From the NCBI RefSeq assembly GCF_018736085.1, contig NZ_CP076134.1, forward strand, positions 5,466,501 to 5,530,500: DNA of 64,000 nucleotides, given 5' to 3'. Both the position numbers and the translations under genes were made by a program. The notes under the pieces were generated by a model, which saw only the letters and a program-made list of their open reading frames with translations, was not told the origin of the DNA and searched no databases. Source of the stretch: Bradyrhizobium sediminis (GTDB lineage Bacteria > Pseudomonadota > Alphaproteobacteria > Rhizobiales > Xanthobacteraceae). Within the stretch, counting starts at the first letter, position 1; each line of letters starts with the position of its first letter. Of the stretch, positions 44,304 to 52,376 are shown in pieces.

Positions 44304-44380
44304 GCACCCGTAGCTCAGCTGGATAGAGCGTTGCCCTCCGAAGGCAAAGGTCACACGTTCGAATCGTGTCGGGTGCGCCA
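44304..44380 (+). tRNA. tRNA-Arg (anticodon CCG)
   Basis: A full 77-base cloverleaf can be drawn. The acceptor arm is GCACCCG with CGGGTGC, discriminator G and encoded CCA (44378-44380). The D-loop is AGCTCAGCTGGATAGAGC. The anticodon stem TTGCC/GGCAA encloses loop CTCCGAA with anticodon CCG. The T-arm is CACACGTTCGAATCGTGT. It reads CGG arginine codons. The accessory DNA that follows suggests its 3' end has served as an integration site, although no second attachment copy is visible within the window. Confidence 0.97.
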
Positions 44381-44462
44381 TTTTGTTGCAGCGAAGACTA
44401 CGCCGGCCCACGCGCCATCAGGCAGGATGTCTCACGGTCACGCCGGGTCGCTGCGGCGCCAT

Positions 44463-44495
44463 CCAAAAATATCGAAAACAACCCCATGCAAAGTA
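44463..44495. repeat. Dispersed repeat copy 2 (shared with 3186-3217)
   Basis: CCAAAAATATCGAAAACAAC and the following CCCCATGCAAAGTA match the copy at 3186-3217 with two small differences (one extra A, one C to A). It lies 83 bases after the tRNA-Arg gene, at the edge of the island-like region. Confidence 0.7.
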
Positions 44496-44644
44496 GCAGG
44501 CGGCCGCCGGAGCCGACGCTTTGAGCCGATACTTGACACGTCGGCCAAATCAGCAGCACTACTTCATCCTCGCAAAATCAGTTAACGCGACAGCGGGCGC
44601 GCAACGGCGACTGCTTGGTGTGACGTTAGGCGATACACCCCCAC

Positions 44645-45037
44645 CTATGATCGGACGCTGCATTGCGACAGCTTCAAGACATCGATGCGATCATATTCCG
44701 CGTGGGTACCGTCGAGGACGAGCTGCCGATGGAAGTCGAAGGCGGCCGCCAGGCGAAAGGCGAGCGCAGGCGGGCGGCGGCTCGTCGTCGAGCCGGAATT
44801 CACAATAGTTTGGTGCACTGTCACCGTAATTCGGTAACGGATCGCGTCGATCGTATCGGGCGGTTCGATTGGCCAGCGCTTGCGCTCGTAGTCCTCGATG
44901 ATCAGTGCGAGAAGATCAAAACGATCGGCCTCCGGTGCCCCGGGCTTCGGTTCGTTCTCGAAGTACCGCTCAATCTCGTTCAGCGCGACGTCGTAGTCCG
45001 CTTCGGAGTGAAGTGGACGGATCATCTTTTTCGCCAT
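44645..45037 (-). pseudogene. Decayed HigA-type antitoxin fused to a HigB-like tail
   Basis: Residues 1-69 (MIRPLHSEADYDVALNEIER to IEPPDTIDAIRYR) match the N-terminal part of HigA antitoxins. The helix-turn-helix that should follow is missing. Instead the frame runs through unrelated sequence and enters FDFHRQLVLDGTHAEYDRID, the C-terminal signature of a HigB/RelE-type toxin. The ORF is thus a junction of an antitoxin head and a second toxin's tail, probably from deletion between two tandem toxin-antitoxin copies. DNA binding is not expected. Confidence 0.6.
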
Positions 45038-45267
45038 GACACGATCTCCGGATCGATGCGGTCGTACTCGGCGTGAGTACCGATGAACTTCACGAGCAAG
45101 CGGCCGAAGGAAGACGCCACGTGGACGACCAGTCGGTATTTGTTGCCGCCCAGATCAAAGATGACCCGATTGTCGCCTACGAAGTCGACGGAGTCACCAC
45201 CAGATAGCCCGTGGGCGTAGAACCAAAGGGATAGGTGATCGCCAATCCAACCACACTCGCTATCCAT
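45022..45267 (-). pseudogene. HigB-type toxin, N-terminally truncated
   Basis: Residues 26-81 (SVDFVGDNRVIFDLGGNKYR to GTHAEYDRIDPEIV) are a good HigB toxin C-terminal half. Residues 1-25 do not fit the family, which normally starts with a Trp-rich helix of about 35 residues, so the 5' end is lost or frameshifted. The order toxin-antitoxin and the 16-base overlap with the HigA ORF are typical of higBA. mRNA cleavage activity is doubtful. Confidence 0.6.
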
Positions 45268-45511
45268 AAAACCATGGGGGTCACCTCGGCGTTCTAATTT
45301 CAGGCAGTCATCATTTGGTCATCTATGTCTACGTCTTTGACCGCCATGGGTCCAAGAAGCAACTCTGCACGTTGCGAATTCTTGATTTCCGCACGCCAGA
45401 GTTCGGAGGGATCGAAGACCTACATAGTCGGGAAGCCGTAGAGCCATGCCCTTTTGACTCGACGGTGAGGCTATATATCATGGCGATCTTTTATGTACTT
45501 GAGGAGTGTCC

Positions 45512-45964
45512 ATGGTTCTTCTCGCGCCAGCCGTCGGCGGATGCAGTTGCGGCAAGCTGCGATACAGCATCATCAAGGAGCCTTTAACTGTCTATATCTG
45601 TCATTGCCATCAATGTCAGAAGAGAACCGGCAGCCCATTTAGCATGTCGCTTGTAATGCCGGCAGACGGCTTTCGCCTCGATGAAGGCGAGCCTGTGCGG
45701 AGTGAACGAGTTCTGCATACTGGACAAAAAAACTATTCGGTTTCATGCGGTGCATGCTACTCACGCCTCTACACCCAACGAAATGTTTCGGAGACGCTCA
45801 ATTTGCGCGCTGGGACGTTGGATGAAACCAGCCAAATTCGGCCCGTCGTGCAGATGTGGACCAGCAGCGCTCAACCGTGGGCCATTCAACAAGATATTCT
45901 GAGCTACTCCGAGCAGCCAACCGACTACACACCTTGGCTCGACGCGTGGAAGGCTAGAGAGTAG
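45512..45964 (+). CDS. GFA family (CENP-V/GFA) zinc protein
   Basis: This 150-residue protein of the glutathione-dependent formaldehyde-activating fold has zinc-ligand motifs GGCSCGKLRY (residues 10-19), ICHCHQCQKRTGSPF (30-44), and SCGAC near 80. The second zinc site usually reads CGxCG; here it is CGACYS, slightly altered. The family's substrates are mostly unknown. The ribosome site GAGGAG precedes the ATG at 45512. The gene is less GC-rich than the chromosomal part of the window, as expected in an acquired region. Confidence 0.8.
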   Translation: MVLLAPAVGGCSCGKLRYSIIKEPLTVYICHCHQCQKRTGSPFSMSLVMPADGFRLDEGEPVRSERVLHTGQKNYSVSCGACYSRLYTQRNVSETLNLRAGTLDETSQIRPVVQMWTSSAQPWAIQQDILSYSEQPTDYTPWLDAWKARE

Positions 45965-46164
45965 CTCGACGTGCTACCGGCAAAGGCTTTGACGGTTCTA
46001 CGATGATTGCTGGAAAGGCGCGTTACATGGAGAAGTCCACAAGGTCCCGCCCCCGAACGACCACCGCAATCACGATACGGCCAATGAACGAGAGCGACGT
46101 ACCGGAGCTGCTTCGGCTCATGCGTGCGATCGTCAGCTTTGAGCGTGCTCAGAACTTCAGCTTA

Positions 46165-47331
46165 TACCAACGGCCTCAAGGAATGACCGTCGCCCAGGTT
46201 CTGGATGTGATTGAGGCAACGCGCTCGGGGTCGTCGGCGAAGAAGCGCCAAGCAGCGCAGGATTTGTCGACAATGTCGTCGTAGCTTTCGAACACGGTGA
46301 TGGCGAGTTTGTTGCCGCGCAGATATTCCCAGACATTCTCGACCGGGTTCAGCTCTGGAGCGTAGGGCGGCAGGCGGACGAGCGTGATGTTGCTTGGAAC
46401 GGAGAGACGCGCCGCGACGTGATAGCCTGCGCCATCAATGACGAGCGCAGCATGTGCTCCCGGCGCAACACGGCGGCCGATTTCGGCCAGATGCATGGAC
46501 ATGGCATCGGTATCGGCGGCGGGCAGGACGAGCGCCGCCGTAGCTCGGCGTTGCGGACAGACGGCGCCAAAAATGTAAGCCCACTCGTAGCGTTGGTCGC
46601 GTGGCGCACGAGGCCTTGTTCCTCGCTTGGCCCAGACGCGGGTCAGCGTCCCTTGCTGGCCGATGCGGGCTTCGTCCTGGAACCAGATTTCGATGGGTTT
46701 GTCTTTCGCGCGGTCGGGGAGTTGCGCCGCGACCGTTGCGGCAAAGTTTTTTTAAAGGCCTCCTGGGCTTCTTCGTCGGCCTGCGGATGGCGCGGACGCA
46801 CCGAGAGCCGGCGGTAGCCGAGCTTCGCCAGCACCTTGCCGACCGAGCGTTCATGCAATGCGACGCCAAAGCGCCGTTGCAACTCGTCGCGCAAATCCAC
46901 GCGCCGCCAGCGCACTACCCCATGGCGAGCCGGATCGGGCCCGGCCTCAACCAGCTTGGCCAGTTCGGCTTGCTGCTCCGCTGTGAGTTTTGGCGTGGGA
47001 CCTGGCGTCTTCAAATCGTGCAGGCCGTCCAAGCCCTCAGCGTTGTAGCGATGCACCCAATCCCGCAGGGTCTGGCGATCCATGCCGCAGCTCTCCGCCG
47101 CCGACTTGCGATCCATCCCATCGAGCACCATCGCAAGAGCCAACATCCGCCGTGCTGCTGAACCATCCTTCTCCCGGCCCGCCGCCGCACGAAGGTCCTT
47201 TGCCGTCAAATCAAGCCGTAGGATCCTAACCGCTCCACCCATCGATGCTGCTCCTCTCAAAAGCAAACATCGAGTCAGAGTTTCTCTGATTTGGGAATCC
47301 CAAAATGAGTCAAAAGCCGCGGCCGTTGGTA
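46165..47331 (-). mobile_element. IS630-type insertion sequence, about 1167 bp
   Basis: TACCAACGGCC at 46165 and its inverse GGCCGTTGGTA ending at 47331 are the terminal inverted repeats. TTA lies on both sides (46162-46164 and 47332-47334). IS630 elements normally duplicate TA; here either a TA or a TTA duplication fits, and the TTA reading restores the host gene frame. The element carries a two-frame transposase on the minus strand. Confidence 0.8.
46176..47242 (-). CDS. IS630 family transposase, two frames joined by a -1 frameshift
   Basis: The first frame (47242 down to about 46745) encodes the helix-turn-helix part: RMLALAMVLDGMDRKSAAES and MDRQTLRDWVHRYNAEGLDGL. The second frame (to 46176) encodes the DDE part, with Asp in IWFQDEARIG, Asp in ALVIDGAGYH, and Glu in ELNPVENVWEYL. 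The switch occurs at TTTAAAAAAAC on the minus strand (A-run at 46747-46753). A -1 slip there gives a continuous protein of about 355 residues. IS630 relatives are known to use such slippage, so I read this as programmed rather than damage. Confidence 0.8.
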
Positions 47332-47718
47332 TTAGACGAAGCGGAGCTGCTTCGCCGTGGCTTCGGTAAGCGGCCCGAATTTGGCGCTTACGTCGCAGAC
47401 GCAGGCACGGGGTCACTCGCCGGAATGGTGGTCCACTACGAAATCCCGTTCATGCATACGCTGCAACCACTTCTGATGCTGAAGTGGCTCTATGTTGATC
47501 CCGAGTGCCGAGGTGGGCGCGTCGGCCAAAGGCTCATGCGGCAAATGGCCCTGCATGCCCGCGCGACAGGGCACGAGCGCTTCTGCTGGTTCGTGCTGAA
47601 CGACAATGTGTTGGCGCATTCATTTTACCGCGGCCTCGGCGCGACGGAGGACCCTGAGTGGCGGCGGTGGATTATGCCTACCAACGCTTTGAACCGACTC
47701 GTGGAAGGCGCAGAATGA

Positions 47719-48432
47719 TCGTCACCTGCCATTTAGCATGCCTAGAGCGCACGCAATAATGCCGTCGGTTCTGGTCGAACTCATCAGTGGCGACATGGTG
47801 GAAAGCTTAGGAAGCGCGGTCGCGGCTGGTCGCCGGCGCACACGACGCTGAAGTCGGCTCGGGGTCATTTGCGCAATTCTGGCGCCCCGCCGTCAACCTC
47901 CGGTCCACCCCCAAGAACGGACATTCGCGCCGATTCCGAGGATGGCTCTGCACCTTGTCCATGGAGGCGCATCGAGATGGCCGCGACATCGGAAAACTGC
48001 TCCCTGTTGTGGGTGCAGCGTTAATTCGCATGCGGTCGCACATTCTCGGGTTCTAGCGTGTGATAGGCTGCGACGTCATAGTGCCACGGCGAAACAATAT
48101 TGCCCATCTTCATCGACCGTGGTGCGCCATGATTTCAATGCCCTGGCGACGTGCGTCTACGGTGCGATGGGGCGTGGCTACCACATGGCTACCAGTGATC
48201 GCCGGTCAGATGAAATCAGGGGGTAATGAACGTTGCCTTCCCTTGTGGGCATCAGATCTGAAATTACGAACGAGAGCATCGCCTCCACCCCCCGCCCTGA
48301 ACACCCCCGGGGGGATTGGACAGGCCCCCCGCCCCCGTGCCGGCTACGCAGTAATTGTAACCGTCGCCATCGGAGCCAGAGTTCGACACCAAGAGTTTCT
48401 TGCGCGTTGGGAACGCCCCTATTCGCTCACCT
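47719..48432. other. Region without recognised genes
   Basis: About 700 bases after the split GNAT gene hold only short ORFs with unconvincing composition. One minus-strand frame near 48270-48390 reads a Gly-rich string (NSGSDGDGYNYCVAGTGAGG) and may be a protein remnant, but I cannot assign it. CCCCCGGGGGG occurs at about 48303. Confidence 0.4.
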
Positions 48433-48475
48433 GCATCACGCCCAACCAGCGTCAGGCGCTGGTTGGGCGTGATGC
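48433..48475. repeat. Perfect 19-bp palindrome with a 5-base loop
   Basis: The arms 48433-48451 (GCATCACGCCCAACCAGCG) and 48457-48475 are exact reverse complements around TCAGG. The hairpin begins 29 bases past the stop codon of the zinc-ribbon gene (minus strand). It lacks a T-run, so it is not a classic terminator. It contains GCCCAAC and GTTGGGC in the orientation of integron attC core sites, but is too short and too perfect for an attC. Confidence 0.8.
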
Positions 48476-48503
48476 TCCGAGACCGGCCCAACTCAGGCGG
48501 CCT

Positions 48504-48683
48504 TTATGTCGTTTTCGGCGGCCGCAATTCGCTCTTGGCCCATGCCTGAAAATCTGGGACCTGCATTGGGTCGATGTCATCGCACTTGATACAGCGAAAT
48601 TTGCGACCGCCTGTCTTGACGACGACGAAGTACATCGGCTTGCCGCACTTAGGGCAGATCGGGCGGTGGGAGTTTTTGGACAT
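48504..48683 (-). CDS. Small zinc-ribbon protein, 59 residues
   Basis: The protein reads MSKNSHRPICPKCGKPMYFV, then VVKTGGRKFRCIKCDDIDPM, and ends KSELRPPKTT. The two C-x-x-C pairs (CPKC and CIKC) are 20 or so residues apart and form a zinc ribbon. I recall very similar short proteins with the K-P-M, T-G-G-R-K-F-R-C and E-L-R-P-P motifs in many Bradyrhizobium strains; function is unknown. Strong codon conservation of these motifs argues for a real gene. A perfect hairpin follows its stop. Confidence 0.7.
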   Translation of the reverse strand: MSKNSHRPICPKCGKPMYFVVVKTGGRKFRCIKCDDIDPMQVPDFQAWAKSELRPPKTT

Positions 48684-48703
48684 GGGGTGCTCACGCTGAG
48701 TTA

Positions 48704-49293
48704 AGGCGCGAGTCTTCTGCTCACAGCCATCGGATAGCTTCCGAGGTAAGCCGATGATGAAACCACCCTAGCTAACTATCGTGAAAAATACTTAGACATA
48801 TCCGAACAAGAGCTGCTTTGATGTGGGTCAAGGTCGAGGCAGCGATTCAGGACACGACACCTCTATAAAGAACCGCTGCAATAAAAAGTTTCTTCTCCAT
48901 CCCTTGTTAGGCCAGTGAAGGCAGGCGGATCACATGGCCGCCGAATTTGCAATTCGGCGGCCCATTGCGATTGGCCCCTTGCGAGATAAAACTCGCCATG
49001 CTGGGGTGCAGACCGCAATGCGGATGCGGCGATGGCACTGAAGTCGAAATGGCCCGCACCGCGACCGGGATGTCGGTCAGGCGCCGTCCTCAAGCTTCCC
49101 ATGAAATAATGCCGCCCCTCTTGGCACCCTGCATTCGCCGTCGGCTGAGCCTGGCATCTGCGGCGACGCACGCTTTCTTGCGCTTGCTTTCCGCAACTCT
49201 TCGAACAGCCAGCGTCACAAGCGTTGATTCAGGTCAATACCCCTGGGCAGAAATCGATCAGTCGTTGGCAACTGGTTCCAACGGCTTATCAGC
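48704..49293. other. Region without recognised genes upstream of the archaeal-type SAM synthetase
   Basis: Nearly 600 bases with lower GC and no ORF I can support. The part just before 49294 (49195-49290) should contain the promoter of the synthetase gene. TCAATACCCCTGGGCA at 49235-49250 is noted but not assigned. Confidence 0.4.
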
Positions 49294-50490
49294 ATGGATC
49301 ATTTCGTCGTCTCTGAGATGGCACCGATCGACAATGCAGTCGAGGTTGTCGAACGGAAGGGGCTAGGTCATCCAGACACGATCTGCGATGGGCTCGCAGA
49401 GGCGTTTTCTCGTGCGCTCTGTCGCGAATACCGGCGACGCTTCGGCGATATCTTCCATCACAACGTCGACAAGGCCCTCTTGTGGGGAGGGCGGGCAATT
49501 CCTCAAATGGGGGGAGGGGAAGTCGTAAGTCCGATCAATGTCTATCTTGCGGGTCGCGCAACAGCGGAGGTCGGAGCCGAGCACATTCCAATCGAGGAAA
49601 TTGCCGTGGAAAGCTCTCGATCCTGGCTGCGCGGTAAACTGCATGCTCTGGATCCGGAACGGCACGTTCGTATCAACGTGCTCACCCGACCGGTATCCCA
49701 AGATCTGCAGGCGCTATTTGCCCGCAGCGCGCAGGGTGACGTCCCGCTTTGCAACGATACTTCGATCGGGGTCGGTCATGCTCCGCTGAGTCGACTTGAG
49801 CAGCTCGTTCTGGCGATTGACAAGCAGATCAATGGAAGAGACCGCTCCAGTGAAAAGCCAGCCTGGGGCGAAGACATCAAGATCATGGCGATCCGATCCG
49901 GCGAAAAGCTGCGGCTGACGATCGCGTGCGCCATGGTTGGCCGCTACCTAGTCGACATCGATGACTACCTTTGCCAGAAAGCCGAGCTCCAACGACTTGC
50001 GCGAGACATAGCGGCAGCACACGGATTTCGGGAGTGTGAGGTTGATGTCAACAACGCTGACCGGCCCGCGTCAGGCAACATCTACCTGACGGTGACGGGC
50101 ACGTCGGCGGAGGCAGGAGATGACGGTCAGGTCGGCCGGGGCAATCGCGTGAACGGCCTGATCACACCATGCCGTCCCATGAGTCTCGAGGCGGTCGCGG
50201 GAAAAAACCCGGCCAGCCATATCGGCAAGATCTACAGCGTTCTGTCGCGACAGGTTGCGCAGTCGGTGGTTGCCGAGGTCAAGGAGACAGCGCATGCCGA
50301 GTGCTTGATAGTCGGTCAAATTGGCGCGCCCATAAACGACCCGGCCATCGTCGCTGTCAACGTCGTTATGCAGGAAGGCTGTCGAGGACTTGATCTGCGC
50401 AATCGAATCGAGGCGATCGCCGCTGACCGGTTCACTCGTATCCGGGCGCTGGCTGATGATTTCGTGAATGGCACGATTGAGTTGTTCTAG
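49294..50490 (+). CDS. Archaeal-type S-adenosylmethionine synthetase
   Basis: This 398-residue protein belongs to the archaeal AdoMet synthetase family (PF01941), which is distinct from bacterial MetK. It makes S-adenosylmethionine from methionine and ATP. Visible motifs are ERKGLGHPDTICDGLAE (around residue 25), VDKALLWGG, the DTSIGVGHAPLS loop near 160, GEDIKIMAIR near 190, and GDDGQVGRGNRVNGLI near 270. Length matches the family (about 400). Bradyrhizobium should already carry bacterial metK, so this is an extra, probably acquired, gene. It is followed after 15 bases by a toroid-fold gene on the same strand and then by an opposing SAM-dependent methyltransferase. Confidence 0.88.
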   Translation: MDHFVVSEMAPIDNAVEVVERKGLGHPDTICDGLAEAFSRALCREYRRRFGDIFHHNVDKALLWGGRAIPQMGGGEVVSPINVYLAGRATAEVGAEHIPIEEIAVESSRSWLRGKLHALDPERHVRINVLTRPVSQDLQALFARSAQGDVPLCNDTSIGVGHAPLSRLEQLVLAIDKQINGRDRSSEKPAWGEDIKIMAIRSGEKLRLTIACAMVGRYLVDIDDYLCQKAELQRLARDIAAAHGFRECEVDVNNADRPASGNIYLTVTGTSAEAGDDGQVGRGNRVNGLITPCRPMSLEAVAGKNPASHIGKIYSVLSRQVAQSVVAEVKETAHAECLIVGQIGAPINDPAIVAVNVVMQEGCRGLDLRNRIEAIAADRFTRIRALADDFVNGTIELF

Positions 50491-50505
50491 CCGGGTAGCG
50501 CATCC

Positions 50506-51588
50506 ATGACTGGCCAGCGAGAGTCGCACACTCAGGCTCATGAGGAGAAGCCTGCCGGGATGCTCGGCGAGCGGCTCCGTCTTGTGTTCGACTGGTACAA
50601 GGGCATGGTCGACGAGCGCACGGGCCGGCTTCTGTATCTGTATGATCCTGAGAATGACGTCACCGTCGGCGACGGCGAACCCATTCGCGACATCGCGGCG
50701 ATCTGGGACGTGGAAGTGCTGAGCGCATTTCTTGGGCGAGACGACCTTTGCCCCCTGGTTCGGCGGTCCCTTGAGCACTTCAGCCGGCTCATCGTCGATC
50801 GAGATGGATACGCGATCGTGGCGGCGAAAGAGGAGCGATCTTCGATCGCCCATAGCGCCTTCCTGGCTCTCGCGCTCGCTCGTTCCGAGCTTTCCGACAA
50901 GACACGGCAGCTTGCGCCGCTTATAGAGGGTATCCTCCGTCAGCAAAGGAAGGACGGCTCTTACAAGATCTTCTTTGGCGCCGAGTCGGATAGCGGCGAG
51001 GAACTGTATCCTGCCGAGGCGATGCTGTCGCTGCTGGAAGCCTACCGGTTGACGAGGGATGCCCGGTACATCGACAGCGTCGAACGCAGCTTTTCACATT
51101 ACAAGCACGCGTACTATGACCGGGGTCGAGTACAGCCGGACTTCCTCGTGTTCTTTGCGAACTGGCAGTCGCAGGCGGGCCGATCGCTTTTCGAGGTTAC
51201 GGCGAAGCCAAAAATGAAGGATCTGGTTCGCTCTTTCCTCTTCGAACTCCAGGATCAGGTGATCGCGAGCGGCTTCTACGATCGTGTGGCGCGCCGGCCG
51301 GAGGCGCAGGCGTGCGTCGAAGTCGCCTGCGCCCTGGAAGGGCTCGCCGACACGTACGCGGTCGCCGCCTCAAGCCAGGACCGGCGGACGGAGGGCTATC
51401 GGCAGCGCATCCTGACGGCGCTTGAATTTCTCATGCGCGCTCAGCGGACGACCGCTTGCACCGCCAGAGAGCGAGGCGGCTTTGGCGGCTCGCTTGCAGT
51501 TCGCGAGCAGCGGATTGACGTGACCGGCCACGTGGCGAGTGGATTCATGAAGAGCGTCGAGAACGGAATCGACGCGGCAGCTGCATGA
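50506..51588 (+). CDS. Alpha/alpha-toroid protein partnered with the SAM synthetase
   Basis: This 360-residue, soluble, helix-rich protein has repeated hairpins typical of (alpha/alpha)6 toroids. Likely active-site elements are LYPAEAMLSLLEAYRLT near 165, SHYKHAYYDR near 195, FFANWQSQAGRSLFE near 215, and RGGFGGSL with QRIDVTGHVASGFMKSVEN at the end. This resembles D-glucuronyl C5-epimerase or N-acylglucosamine epimerase folds but I cannot name the family. It begins 15 bases after the SAM synthetase stop, so the two are almost certainly co-transcribed. The substrate is unknown; a sugar or polymer is a guess from the fold. Confidence 0.7.
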   Translation: MTGQRESHTQAHEEKPAGMLGERLRLVFDWYKGMVDERTGRLLYLYDPENDVTVGDGEPIRDIAAIWDVEVLSAFLGRDDLCPLVRRSLEHFSRLIVDRDGYAIVAAKEERSSIAHSAFLALALARSELSDKTRQLAPLIEGILRQQRKDGSYKIFFGAESDSGEELYPAEAMLSLLEAYRLTRDARYIDSVERSFSHYKHAYYDRGRVQPDFLVFFANWQSQAGRSLFEVTAKPKMKDLVRSFLFELQDQVIASGFYDRVARRPEAQACVEVACALEGLADTYAVAASSQDRRTEGYRQRILTALEFLMRAQRTTACTARERGGFGGSLAVREQRIDVTGHVASGFMKSVENGIDAAAA

Positions 51589-51646
51589 TCATCGCTTCTC
51601 CAGACGGTTCGTTGCGCGAGATAGGGGCATGCCCGCCGCGCCGGCT

Positions 51647-52360
51647 TCAAGAATCCTGCTCCCCCGGAATGCCGTACTGCCCGCGCAGATTGACGTAGAG
51701 CACGGTGCAGATGATCTTCTGGGAAACGCCGGTCGTGGACTTTTCGAAGACGGTCAGATCCTGCCCGTTGGCCCCGGTGACCGGAGCAATGAGCCTTCCG
51801 CCAACGGCGAGTTGCTCCAGCAGCGGCGCGGGGATTTCCATACAGGCGGCGGTGAGAGCGATCCGATCATAGGGCTGCAGCTCGGGATAGCCCAAGCCGC
51901 CGTCGGCCAGCACCAGCACGACATCCCGGTAGCCCGCTCTTTCAAGATTGGCTTTGGCGTATTTGAAGGTCACGGGGTCGATTTCCATCGATACCACTTG
52001 GCCCTCCTCGCCCACTACCTCGCGCGCGACCGCTGCCCCGTAGCCAGAGCCCAAGCCTACTTCGAGAAACCTGTGGCCCTGGTCCAGTCCTAGCGGTTCG
52101 TAGAAGAGCGGGTAGCTGTGCGGACAGGAGATGGTCGCCGCGAGCCCGGGCAGCGGCAAAGGCACCTCAAGATAGGCATAATCCCGATACGGCCGCGGAA
52201 TAAAATCCTCCCGCGGCACCTTCAACAACGCCTTTTTGATGAGTTCGGATTTGAGCAGGCCCTGTTTGATGAGCGAGGCGACTTTCTCGCGGCGCTCCCG
52301 GGCAAAATCCGCCTTGCTCTTGCTCGGCTTCCTGGGAGAGGGAATCTGCCAGCCATTCAT
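51647..52360 (-). CDS. pcm: Protein-L-isoaspartate O-methyltransferase
   Basis: This 237-residue SAM-dependent methyltransferase repairs isoaspartyl damage in proteins. Motif I is LEVGLGSGYGAAVAREV, motif post-I is VSMEIDP, motif II is YDRIALTAA, and motif III is LAVGGRLIAPV. The isoaspartyl-binding loop is ISCPHSYPLFYEPL, in place of the more common ISAPHMHA. The gene follows a DJ-1/PfpI gene by 16 bases and forms an operon with it, divided from the convergent SAM synthetase operon by 58 bases. Its use of SAM links it to that operon. Confidence 0.88.
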   Translation of the reverse strand: MNGWQIPSPRKPSKSKADFARERREKVASLIKQGLLKSELIKKALLKVPREDFIPRPYRDYAYLEVPLPLPGLAATISCPHSYPLFYEPLGLDQGHRFLEVGLGSGYGAAVAREVVGEEGQVVSMEIDPVTFKYAKANLERAGYRDVVLVLADGGLGYPELQPYDRIALTAACMEIPAPLLEQLAVGGRLIAPVTGANGQDLTVFEKSTTGVSQKIICTVLYVNLRGQYGIPGEQDS

Positions 52361-52376
52361 GGTCTCGCCCCCGGAC

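Larger units (their letters stand above)
46027..47718 (+). pseudogene. GNAT acetyltransferase gene interrupted by an IS630-type element
   Basis: The N-terminal part (46027-46164) encodes ITIRPMNESDVPELLRLMRA up to FERAQNFSL. The C-terminal part (47335-47718) encodes DEAELLRRGFG, the acetyl-CoA site region DPECRGGRVGQRLMRQM, and the end NDNVLAHSFYRGLGA. Removing 46165-47334 joins them as FSLDEAELLRRGF in one frame of about 173 residues, which reads as a normal GNAT protein. The C-terminal ORF alone starts inside the IS and is not a functional enzyme. The start at 46027 has GGAAAGG 8 bases upstream. Confidence 0.8.

Noticed and set aside
44157..44585. ORFs on both strands over the tRNA (e.g. 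[17 protein letters not shown] and [15 protein letters not shown])
   Set aside because: These strings are translations of the tRNA-Arg sequence, a well-known source of false proteins.
47305..47718. Independent GNAT protein starting at 47305
   Set aside because: Its start lies inside the IS630 right end; it is the detached C-terminal half of the interrupted gene.
48433..48475. Integron attC site
   Set aside because: GCCCAAC and GTTGGGC match attC core consensus, but the unit is only 43 bases, perfectly paired without extrahelical bases, and no integrase or cassette array is present.
48264..48491. Minus-strand Gly-rich ORF (SGSDGDGYNYC...)
   Set aside because: No family recognised, and it overlaps the perfect palindrome. 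Too little support to call a gene.
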